Of a DNA stretch of 64,000 nt, positions 33,331-49,100 are shown one piece after another. The translations under genes and the position numbers were made by a program. The notes under the pieces are model-generated. The model did not search any database, was not told the DNA's origin, and saw only the letters and a list, made by a program, of their open reading frames with translations. Each line of letters begins with the position of its first letter. The first letter of the stretch is position 1. This DNA comes from Pithys albifrons albifrons. Taxonomy: Eukaryota; Chordata; Aves; Passeriformes; Thamnophilidae. The DNA lies in the NCBI RefSeq assembly GCF_047495875.1, contig NC_092497.1, forward strand, positions 79,453,749 to 79,517,748, read 5' to 3'.

Positions 33331-35160
33331 TTTTTATCCACGTCTGTTTAGTAAGTGAAACGTTGTGCCATCGTACAACGGCTCCATCACGGGTCTTTCA
33401 GCACAATCGACGTCCACTAAGAAGTGACATCAACGAAAGACGGCGCTCGCCACACTGTGAGGTCCCGAGGGGTAGCTCTACTCTAGGGAGCCAGCACGCT
33501 CGTATGGACTAGCTTGGTCTTACCACAGAGGTTCCTAAACGGCCCTCTCTGCTCAGATAAGCGGTGGTGGTCATCTCCTATGTGCAGTGATACCTCCCAC
33601 AGCCCCCGTGTGCAGCACTGCAGTGAGACACCTGGGTTTCACAGTTTAACTGAGAGCACTGTTCTGTTCAGCAAAACCAGTGAGTGCAGCTCCCCGGTCG
33701 TGACCAAGACTCCGCGATGTAAGGCAGCAGTGCAGGTGACTGTGACTGTGACTATGTTGGGTGGTCACAGAGAGAGATGCCCAGAATAAGCTGCAAATCC
33801 CATTGCTCTCTCAAAAAAATATGCCTCAATAAATATGACCAACAGTACAAACACTCCAGAAAACTCAGCAAGACTTTTTTCCCCAGAGGACAGGCACTTG
33901 CACAGGCAAAATATCCCTGCCCCTTCTATCAGCTACAGTAACATCAAACACATGCTGTAAAAATCTCGGTCCTTCAGACTCGACTGCCCAAAGAATGCCA
34001 ATTGCAGTCGTGATTTGTGTGAAGCGACTGTTTTTGTCCTCATCATTCACTGGAAACTAACAGTTCCTCTATTATGACAACTTCATTGTACATACAACCA
34101 TGCTTAGAAATTAATTTTACCCTAATTACCTCACAGCAAGCCCTATGTTATATACAGTCAAAAATAGTGTTTGCTATAAGTACATCTAGTCTTTATCTGT
34201 AAAATTCTATTTTGTAAAATTAATGTCAACCCTTACAGAAAGTTCTTAGGTTTCTGATGCTCTGAGTTGTCAATCAATACAAAGTTTCTGTAATAGAGAT
34301 TTCAAACCCCAAACTGCTTAAAGTGTTGCATGACAGATGAAGGAAATTTGCAATCTCTTCTTCTACAGCTTTTAATTATGTGTGATCAATATGTTATGGT
34401 CAAGTTACATACTTACACAAACAACAGAGACAGAATTTTACAGTCAACATGAAAGCAAACATTCTGTCTCAATTTTTATACCAAATAAGGAACAGTGACA
34501 GATTTGGTATGATTACATATTTGCAGTCCTAAGCACAGGTGTCTAACGTTTCTGACACCAGGTTGAGTGCTCATCTCTGTTCAGTCAAGATGAGGGCTGC
34601 CTGCCATAGTTTCTCTGCCACCCAGGTTCTCTCTGTGAGTGGATTTTTCACATGCACAGAACAGCAACCATACACAAACTTACCAAGTAGGTCTAGACAT
34701 GGAATACAGCATCTTTACCAAAAGACTTCTTCTCTCTTACTCCCCCTTTTTTCTTATTCCAAAGGGCAATGGTGCCTAATTACAGGAGACAGAATTTCTA
34801 ATGGAGGTTGTTGTTTCTCTGACCTTTATAGCTAAACATTTAATCATCAGCAAGGGGCATCCTTTCCTTGACCTTTCTTACAGCTACTCTCTCATCCCTG
34901 GACATTTTCGTTCCCTGGTGTGTATAATTCTCCTACCTGAAGGAGAAACACCCTGAACCCACCACTGCGCTCAAGGTCCCATTTTGAGGCAGGGCACCAA
35001 AACAGGTGGAGAGGACAACTCTGTGTCACTTAGAGGGTTTAGTCATCACATACATTTTCCAGCAATGCAATTCTACTAAACAAAATTAACTGCAGGAAGT
35101 CTTAAGCTGAACAGTAAAGAGCTACATTCACCAAAGACAGACATGCCGAGAGTAAGCATT

Positions 35161-36330
35161 TGTTGAGGAATACACCTAGTGCCGGTAGCTTTGTGTGTTA
35201 GCTGGGCATTGTGCCCTGTTGTGAGATTGCTTGCAAAAAGTTAATTTCTGAGCAATCCAAACTGCTTCAGCTCCGTGAGAATCATGCAGATATTTCAGCT
35301 TGCAAGGACACACACCTGCTGTTTGTCCGGTAGGCGACGGTCACTCCTTGCAAGTGTTTTCATGGGAACGTCTCAACTGCCTTCCTGATCTCCAGACATG
35401 GACCTCAAAACATCGGGATGAGATAATACAAACACTGGACTTGTGAGAGATAGGCTGTTAACCAATTAGAAATTCTAGGGTGTTGGGGTGAGACCTTTTT
35501 AGCCAGTAAGATGTACCTCTAACCCTGTATAAACCGTGTGCTGTGTGAAATAAAATGTCTTCACTATAAACTTCATAAGCTTGTTGGTGAAGTCCTTTCT
35601 CTCTGCGAAAGTTTGTTTACTTTAGTGCCCTGGCTGGCACAAAATGGCTGGAGCCCCAGGAAAGGAGCAGTGCTGGCCAGGGAGGTGGGGGGTGGCCAGT
35701 CATCTAGAGACTACGCAGGATCCAGTGAGCAATGAGAAGACCCAAGACCATAGAGCACCATGGCACCAAGAGGCACATGCAAGGGGCGTGAAGACCAGAC
35801 CATAGGATTTAAGGGTTATACCCTTAAGGCCCAGTGACTCCTTTGTGACAACTCAAGCTGCTACTGTGTTGTTGCATCACGATTAAAACAGTTAAAGGAA
35901 CCAGGCACTTGGGACTCTGCTATAGGAAGCCCGGAGTCAAGGTGGTTAAGGGAAACGTGTGTGAGTGTGGTTCATGTATGGAGTCAAATGAGGCCCCCAT
36001 CTGGTCACTGGAGCCAGCTGCTGCAACGGAACCTCAGTCCCAGCCATAGAAGTCTCAGGGGGTGTGAATGTGACTCCCAGAGTGGAATCTGAATGGTCAG
36101 ACAAGAAATTTTTTTTTAAGACACCTTCACAGGAAGAGGTGGGAATTTATCTGTTATGGGCATGCTAATCTCATCCTGTTTCCTTCCCCTAGAACATTCA
36201 GGAGCTGGCCTCAAGTGAACTATTAACATAAGGAACTTTATTGCCTTGATATACTAATTTGATGTAAAGAAAAACTTGAGAGACGCAACAATAAAGACTT
36301 AGATCACAGAGATTATGACTAAGTTATTAT
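35161..36330 (+). mobile_element. Probable decayed ERV: LTR-like part and leader-like sequence
   Basis: Begins near TGTTGAGGAATACACC. GTATAAACCGTG (about 35527) is followed 17 bases on by AATAAAATG, a U3-R-U5 order. Beyond about 35640 is a purine-rich, leader-like segment, and AATAAAGACT near 36290. I found no matched second LTR, no clean primer-binding site and no target duplication. Confidence 0.45.
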
Positions 36331-37148
36331 ACCAGTCCATACCACAACATACCATTAGGTGCCATTCAGTGTGGTTATGTATTTGCTATTATCTACCTAA
36401 AGGTTATCACCTTCTCAAAGTTTTCTGAATTTTGAAATATCACTAGAAATGGTTGAAGCATGCTTCAGAGAGGCAAAGTACCTCCTTTCATCTGCATTGT
36501 GTTTGAGTTCTGTTTCAGACAGTTAGTTGTTCTTTTTATTTCTGAAAAAGTTCATTATCCCCCAAAGTGCTCCTACTTTAGAACAGCAAGTTATACTGCT
36601 TAAGAAAAAAAACCACAGAAACCCAGCATATAATAAATGAAATACTGCTGACTCTGATAAAGCTAAATTCTTTTCAATTTCAAGTAACCAATTTTCCAAA
36701 GGACTCATAAACAAGGCATGGTGGCTACTTGCAGATTTAAAAACTGAACATATGTTTTCACCACCTAAAGCCAGATCAGTGTGATTATGTTTCTGAATCA
36801 CTCTGAAGTAACACCAGTTCTTTCACACATTGGATACACATCTCTTACATAGTTAAGTTAAAGCCACACCACAATTTCCTGCAGCTGAGGGAGCCTTGCA
36901 CCCAACCAGACCTGCAGCCTCCCTGTTTGGAATTAAAGGCTGCAAAACTAGACTGGGTCTCTGTTTCAAATGACGCAAGGTGGAAGACTAGATTTTAAGA
37001 TACCATTTTAGTAAATCACAGCATGTAAATACCTGAACGGCTACAATGGATTGGAAGGAAAAAAATTAAAAAAACAAGATGAAACATCCAAATACCTCTG
37101 TCCCTCAAATAGTAATATACTAAAACTAGTGATCTGCACAAAGTTTAC

Positions 37149-37440
37149 AGAATCACAGAATCGCTAGGGTTGGAAGGGACCTTTGGGGATCATCTAGTCC
37201 ATGCCTCCTGTCAAGGCAGGGTTAGCTCAAGCAAGTTAAACAGGAACGCATCTAGGTGGGTTTTGAATGTCTCCAGAGACACCACAACCTCCTTGGGCAG
37301 CCTGTTCCAGTGCTGTACCACCCTCAGTGTACAGTTCTTATTCATGTTGAGGTGAATCTTGTCATGTTTTAGTTTATGGCCATTAGGCCACGAAAAAGAG
37401 TCAGGCAACCATCGTCTTTAAATACCACCCACTCGAAGCA
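37149..37440 (-). mobile_element. CR1 LINE 3' fragment
   Basis: Starts on the plus strand with AGAATCACAGAATCGCTAGG and TTGGAAGGGACCTTTGGGG, the reverse complement of a CR1 3' end. It abuts the ZNF367 CpG island. Confidence 0.95.
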
Positions 37441-38532
37441 CCTCCTAAAATTCCCGACTCGAGGCTCGTGCAGACGCCTCCTGCCCACGTCCTACACTCC
37501 CGGGACCGGTGTCCTTAGCTGTACACTCACAGGTGTCCCGGCACCGCGGGCGCCACCGCGTGTCACACCGGCCCCGCCGCCCCAGCACCCGTCTGCCCAC
37601 CCGCTCCACGGGCGCCGCCGTGCCGCGGAGGCAGATCGCGGGGTACCCTCCCCGCCGGCAAGTGCGCTCCTAGCTGCGCCCGTGGCTGAGAGCAGAGTCG
37701 CGGCCGGGAAAGGGTTTCTGCCGCCGCAGGAAGGCGATGCCGCCGCCGCCGCGGCCGGGCGTGGCCCCCGTAGCGGGGGAGCGCGGCACGGCCCCCTCGG
37801 GGGCGGCCCCTTTAAACCGCGGGCGCGCCAAGGCCCCGCTCCGCCCGCAGCCACAGCGCGCCAAGCCCGCCCGGGAGCGGCAAGCCCGCCTACCCCCGCC
37901 CGGCGGACCAATCAGCGCTTCCTTCGGGGCCGTGACCCGGCGCCCGCCCAATAGAATGGGAACAGCGACGGCGCCTCGCGCTCGGGCCCCGCCCCCGAGG
38001 GCGGGACCGGCGACTTTCCCGGGCAGTGGTTGGCCGGTGAGAACGCGCGCCCTGTGACGCTCGCGCCGGGTGATTGGCTGTGCTCGGGCGCGAAACGTAA
38101 CGCGGGAAAACGTGCGGCTCGGCCCGCGCTGGAGTTACGCAGGGATCGCGGCGGCGACTCCTCCGCGGGCACTCTCCGGGACCTGAGCTGCCAGCGGAGT
38201 CGGTGTCGCTCGGAAAGGTGCGGGCACGCTGCGACTGCTTCACCCCGGCTGCTGCTATGGCTGGGGGCCGCCGCTGACTTGGCGGATCCGGTCGGGGGTG
38301 GCTCGGAGGGGCGCGGGGGAAAGGCACCGAAACCACAGAGAGCTGCCATCCCCGGTGATGAGTAGCTGAGGCGGACCCGGGCGGCGACAGGGGGCGGCGA
38401 CCGCGGGACCTCTGTGCAGCTGCACGGCCCTTCCCGGGTGCGGACGCAGGCAGCGGGGCTGTGCAGCTGCGGAGAACCGTCCTCTTCCCCTCTCACTGCG
38501 CTCCCTTCGCCGCTGCCCGCTACTGGTCGGCC

Positions 38533-42986
<4,454 letters not shown>

Positions 42987-44130
42987 ATAGAAACAGTCTC
43001 TGCCTACACCCAAGTTACTTTCTGGTGTTACTTAACCAGTTAGGATCCTGAGCATAAGCTAAGCACCTTATTTGCTTCTCATAGGCTGCTATTCTGTAGA
43101 ATTTATGAAGAATGTTGTTGCCCCATAACATGGGGTGAGAGAATTGCACTTTTGATGAGGTAGAAGACAGATGTAAAGTTTTTGAGTATTTTGTAAATAT
43201 GTGACTGCATAATGCAGGGTTGGCAAATTTACATGTCTTGGGAAGCTAGATTTTGCAAGGTTAACTCATTTATTTGAAGCAGTTTTCACAGGAAGCACTT
43301 TCTGAACAAAGTGATTGCAATTAGCAGCATGGTACATATGGCCAAAGAAGGCTGACACAAGGAGAAGTATTTATCTGACTATTTAAGTAAATTTATAGAA
43401 GTGGTAAGTCTGGGGATACTGTTAAACAGCAACAAAGCCGTGTTTTTCTTATGTCAGTATATACTTAGTTTGTATCACCTACGTGAAAGGCAAAGATTAA
43501 TTTTCTCAGCTTGCAGAGGAAAAGAAACTGCTTCATGCAGGAAACCGTAAGATTGTTCAGTATCTTCACTGTGACTGCTCAAGGTATGAGGCTTGACTTG
43601 GCTGCTTTACCTTTTCTAATTTGATTTCAGCAGAATCTCTTGGTAGCACTTGTTACTCCCTAACATGTGACGTTGGGAACTTTTGCACATTGTTTGTTTT
43701 ATCTGAAAATGATTAGTCTTGCAAAGTCTAGACAACGGTAAACAATTGGTAATATTTTTTCAGATGTTTTTTGACCCTGTAGTGATTTGGCACTTGATTT
43801 TGTTATTATAGGGGGTATTTACAGGGTGGTATGGATTTGTAGTAAACTATTGCAGATCTTCTATTAGCAAACACTAAGTTTTAAAGTATTGCTTTTATAT
43901 GATGATTAGGAAATAGAAGCCTCCATACTTTCTGTGCATAAAGCCACCTTACTGCTTTACTTCAGGATAACATGCTGATTTTGTGTTCACTAACCGTAGC
44001 ACAGCTATGAATTAAACACTGCAGAAAAATATTCACTATACAGTTAGAAAATAGGCTTCCAAAGATAGTTACAAGTGTGTTAACAGTGTGATTTCATGTA
44101 TTGCCCAAATAAATGAAGTTACAGAACGCT
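42987..44130 (+). other. ZNF367 3' untranslated region (presumed)
   Basis: AT-rich sequence running to a first AATAAA at 44108-44113. A second AATAAA at 45309-45314 lies close to the next gene's CpG island and may serve a longer form. Confidence 0.5.
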
Positions 44131-46022
44131 GCCTAGTACTCAGATGCTGATATATAATGTTTGACAGGGTATCTTGTCAGTTTGTGAATGTTATATACTT
44201 TCAGTAGCGTTGTCTCATGGTGATCTTTTTCCATATTTTGCTTTGAAGGCAGCCAGAGATTGCTAATATTCCAACAAAACTTTGTTTTCAAATTAGACTT
44301 TTTATTGTGTGGTTCTGTTGTTGGTTATTATTGTTAAGCTACTGCATAAGGGGATATTAATAATATGCGTTTCCTGACCTGCTTGCTTTAACTCCTTCCT
44401 CTTGTTGAAGGTCAGGAAATAGAGATGAGATGGGAAGAAGTCTCTTTGCCTCTCACTTAAACAAGAGGAAGAAATCGTTTTATTGATCACTTGATAAGGG
44501 CTGACCAAATGTATACAGCTGTTTCAGAAAAGTAGAGTGGTTTTACACCAGGAACTGCAACTATTGAAATGTATTCTCTGATAACATGTTGTGTTTGAAA
44601 ATCTCATTAACCAAGTGTGTTTAAATGTTGTATTGATGCGCTTAACTAAAGAGTAATTGAGTAATTAAAAAAAATCACTTTCATTGAATGTGAATAATTT
44701 TGCACCAGTGATACGGTTTAACTTTGCTTCAGCTCCCGAAAAAAACAGGAAACACTAGTTGTACAGGGCTTCTTAGCCTATATAAAACTGATAATCCATG
44801 TGTGTATGTTTTGAGTTTCTCAAAAAAATTACATGCTATTGACAACCTGGCTTCATGCAAATAATCCAATCCCAGAATGAGCCCTGAACATAAATCTGTT
44901 GTAATTCTGAGTCATAACTCAGAATTGCTCCTGAGTAATATTTCACAGAGCAGAAGACTAATTACCAGCCAGTTGCAGACTCGAATTGTCACCTCATGAG
45001 GACTTTGTTTCCCCTAGCCAGTTTTAATGCTTTGGGCAACTTGCAGTATATTTCCTCAAGTATTACAAGTATATTGAATTGTGCTTGGCTGTAGACAAAA
45101 TTCAGACAGCTGAAGCAGTTTTGGATCATGCACGTTTTGGGTAAAATACCAAGTTAAAAACAAGTGCAGTGCGGAAGACTTTTTTGTTTTATTAAGTGAT
45201 TACATACAGGAAATCAGGACGTGTTCAGTGCTTTCAAAGATTAAGTTGTAGTTTGGCATGAGTTAAAAGAAGAAGAGTTGATGTGCTGTCATTTTAATAG
45301 ATGCTTTGAATAAAAAATTGGTTTAATTTTCAAGTTTAATGTGGGTAATTGTTACTCAGCCTCTTCCTGGTTTCTGTGACCCGGCAGCCCGACTTGCTCC
45401 AGCAGAGGGTGAAAGCATTGCTTTCCCCTGTTGGTCGAAATGTGACCCAAGTTAAACCCAAGGCAAATTCCACGGAGCGTTTTCTACAGTTTGACAAACT
45501 TGTGAGAGTCCCTGTGGTGCCAAGCCCGGGCCATGTGCCGTGGGAGGCCCGCGGGTTGGCTGCAGCCCACTCCCTGCCCCGACTGCCTCCGCGGGCTCAC
45601 AGCTCTCCCCTCCCCGCGGGCGAGTGCTCGGAGGGCTGGCTGAACACCAGCCCAGGACGGTGGCGCCGGATGCTGTCGGGGTTCGCGCTGAACCTCGGGA
45701 GCTGCTGACGCGGCGGCCCGGGGCGCTGAACTTTCACCGCGAGTCCTCCGAGCCCGCGAAGCTCGGCCGGCGCGCCGAGCCCCCGGAGCCGAGCCGAGCC
45801 CCCGGAGCCGAGCCCCCGGAGCCGAGCCCCCGGAGCCGAGCCGAGCCCCCGGAGCAGCGCTGTCGGGCGCGGGCGCTACGGGGCCCCTGGGGCGGTAGCG
45901 TCCCCGGCAGGCGAGGCGCGGCCGCAGCCCCGGGCCCCGGGGAAGCGGCTGGCCGGGGCCGGGCGGGGAGCAGGAGGAGGAGCGGCGGCCCTGAGGCCCT
46001 GCTCGCCCTGCTCCGCGCCGCC
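44131..46022 (+). other. ZNF367-SLC35D2 spacer and SLC35D2 5' region
   Basis: The first 1.2 kb is AT-rich with nothing recognised. From about 45500 it becomes GC-rich and contains the SLC35D2 promoter, 5' untranslated sequence and a short minisatellite. Confidence 0.6.
45775..45857 (+). repeat. GC-rich minisatellite in the SLC35D2 5' region
   Basis: Five copies of a 14-base unit GAGCCCCCGGAGCC, two of them followed by an extra GAGCC, in near-perfect tandem. Confidence 0.88.
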
Positions 46023-46153
46023 ATGAGCGCCGGGCAGGAGGCGGGCGGCACTGCCGCGTCCCCGGCGCTGCCCAGGGTGCTCTCGGCGCTCTTCTACGGG
46101 ACGTGCTCCTTCCTCCTCGTGCTGGTCAACAAGGCGCTGCTCAGCGCCTACAG
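46023..46153 (+). CDS. SLC35D2: SLC35D2 coding exon 1
   Basis: Starts [18 protein letters not shown] and runs through membrane segment 1 to LLSAY. Donor CAG|GTGAGAG, phase 2. The reading frame stays open upstream but has no earlier ATG. Confidence 0.93.
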
Positions 46154-49100
46154 GTGAGAGCCGGCTGCGGAGCGGCGGCGGCGGCGCCCGGCCAGGGCCG
46201 GCATCCCGGCCGCAGGCGCTGGTAGGGCGGTGCCGGGCGGTCCCTGCTCGTCGGGGAAGGTTCCCCCGAGAACCAGGGGCGTCCGTGCAGCTCGAGTTCA
46301 CGGACAGGCAGCTCGCGGGGAATGTGCTGAAAGCCGGGCCAGTTTTTCCAGTTTCGGACCCTGTTTGTGCCCAGAACATGCCACCTGTGCAGCACCACCC
46401 GACGCCGGCACAGCCCCTCAGCCCAGGCTGCCTCGCAGGGTTTGTGGCAGCCCAGCTGAACGCAGCTCCGCAGACACCTTCGGGGGAACAGCTCGCTGAG
46501 CCTGCCAGTCCTGTCACGGTCCTGCTGGCACATTCCTGTTCTGAGGGAGCCAGAAATTAAAACGTGAACCTCGTAAAATTGTGTAATCATACAAACACTG
46601 AAGGACTCAGTCTTTGAGTTGGGGGCGTTAATTCTCATGTGGAGTCATTGTGGTAATTAGCATTATTCACCACTGTGTAAAGCAACTGAATTAACTGCAG
46701 ACCTCTTGCACCTTCCATTTTACTCGTACTCTTGCAGCTGGGGGAAATAGAGGAACTTGAGCATTCCACTCCAATTCATATTTTTCGATGTGGATTTATG
46801 CTTGAACTTTGATGATCCTTGTCGGTCACTTCTAACTCAAGATATTCTATGATTGTCCTGTGGCTGTTATTTTCTCACCATTAATATATTTTACTTAAAA
46901 TCTTTGCTCTGGTTTTGCCATGGTTTAGCTCATCATGAATCAAAATCAGAACAAGAAGAAACAAAAGGAAAAGAAAGGTAGAAAGCCAAACTTGATGTTA
47001 TTTTCTAATGTTTGGTGCTGTTAGAACACGTAGCAGCTGCATATAGCATCTCAGAAATGATACATGGGGCAAGTTGAGATTTTGGGTTTCAGTGGCTTTT
47101 GTCATATAAACTGTAGCTCCCTGTAAGTCCCTGTCATATATCTAGCACATCCATGAGAGAGAATCATGAATAGTATGTCCATCAGTAAACCTAAATTTTG
47201 TATAAGGAGCTTATAGCACTGCTGAGAATGTTTAGGGCTCTGCAGATCACAAATGTCTGGAGAAATCTGTGTAGTACAGGTGAGTAAAGTCTCCATCTTT
47301 ATAAGGACTGGCTGTCAGTGTTAAACAAAGTACAGTTTAGATGTTACATGATTGTAAATGGAAGTCCTGTTCGTTCTTCTGCCTTTTTTTCCCCCATATT
47401 ACCTCTGTTTCCCAGAATCTCTTATTGCTGCTGGTTGCTTCTAACACTTTCCCTGTGCTGGCACTAGTGCCCTTATGGGCTTCCTGCCATGGTTCATCAC
47501 TCTTATTTCTTTTACTAATCATTTGTTCCTATCCTAGTTTCTGTTTCGTTTTCTGTTGGCTTCTGTGATAATGGAAAATTGCAAAGCTTGTTGAGAATGT
47601 GGGTCCTTTTTAGGCATTTGTTAGTACAGATGTGCACAGAGAATGAAATGGGGTTTATTTAGACCCCCTGAATGCAGGTTTGTGTGACCATCCCAGACAC
47701 TGCAGTCTAGCAAAATGCTGTATGACTGACTCCTGGAAGGCAACAGCTGTCACATTCAGGGAGCTCCTCAACCAGCTTTTGGGCTGAGAGGCGCCAGACA
47801 CTGCTGGTGATGGCGTAAAGCAGCCATCCAACATAACTTCTTTGCTTGTATTTCACTAAGCATCAAGAGAATGACAAGTTACTGCTGCAGTTTGATTAGT
47901 TTGAACTTGATGTGGATTTAGGCTTTTCAGGTGTTCTGCTAAAGTTTCTGCCTTCCCAACTTTCAAATATCTGAATCCAGGGATATCCAGGGATCTCTGA
48001 TTCCCTGGGTGCTAATTAGTATTATCAGTATAATTAGTATTACTAATAGTATTAGTAGGAATTAGTTCCCTGGAACTAGTAATCTAGTATCCAGGGAACT
48101 GCAGGCTGGTCTCTCTCACCTCAGTGCCTGGCCAAATCATGGAGCAGATCCTCCAGGAAACTATGCTGAGGGACATGGTGAAAAAGGAGGTGCTTGGTGA
48201 CAGCCAACATGGCTGCAGTAAGAGCAAATCATGCCTGACAAATTTGGTGGCCTTCTACAGCAGGATTACAGCAGTGGTAGATGAGGCAAGTGAAATAGAC
48301 ATCAACTACCTAGACTTGTACAAAACATTTGACCATGTAACATCCTTGTCTCTAAACTAGAGAGGCATGGTTTTGATGGATGAACCATTCAATGGATAAG
48401 GAACTGGCTAGTTGGTCACAGTCAAGGAGCTGCAGTCAATGACTCAGTGTCCAAGTGTAGGCCAGTCATGAGCAGTGTTCTCAGGGGTGCTGGGTGGCAC
48501 TGTTAAATATCTTTGTTGGTGAAATGAAGAGTGAGGTTGAGTGCATCCCCAGCAAGTTTGCTGATGACACCAAGCTGTGTGGTGCAGTCAACGTGCTGGA
48601 GGGAAGGGATGCCACCTAGAGGGACCTTGATGGGCTTGACATGTGGGACCATGCAGAAGTTGTGAAGTTCAAGAAGGCCCAGTGCAAGGCCTTGCACCTA
48701 GGTTGAGACAATCCCAAACTCAACTACAGACTGGGATGAGAATGGATTGAGACTAGTCCCGGGGAGAAAGACTTGCAGGTGTTTGTGGACAAAAAGCTTA
48801 ATATGAGCTGGCACTGTGCACTTGCAGCACTGAAGGCCAACCACATCCTGAGCTGCTTCAAAAGAGGTGCTTCAAAAGACGTCAAGGGAGGGGATTCTCC
48901 GCCTCCAGTCTGATGAGATTCCACCTAGAATACTGTGTCCAGGTCTCAGATCTCCAAAACACTGACCTGTTGAAATGAGTCCAGAGGAGGGCTGGAGCAC
49001 TTCTCCTATAATGACAGGGTGAGAGAGTTGGGGTTGTTCAGCCTGGAGATGGAAGATTCCAAGGAAACCTTATTGGCCTTCCAATACCTAAAGGAGGCCA

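Larger units (their letters stand above)
32851..38532. other. Divergent intergenic region HABP4-ZNF367
   Basis: About 5.7 kb between the two start codons. It holds the HABP4 upstream CpG island, an ERV-like block (35161-36330), a minus-strand CR1 (37149-37440) and the ZNF367 CpG island. Long GC-rich open frames on both strands here are composition artefacts. Confidence 0.7.
45500..46290 (+). promoter_or_regulatory. CpG island at the SLC35D2 promoter and exon 1
   Basis: Dense CpG and GC-rich sequence covering exon 1 and about 500 bases upstream; no TATA box seen. The start codon has a strong context (GCCGCCATGA). Confidence 0.8.

Noticed and set aside
32176..33351. A 391-codon plus-strand open frame over the HABP4 CpG island.
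   Set aside because: Arg/Pro/Ala-rich composition artefact, antisense to exon 1 of HABP4; no family resemblance.
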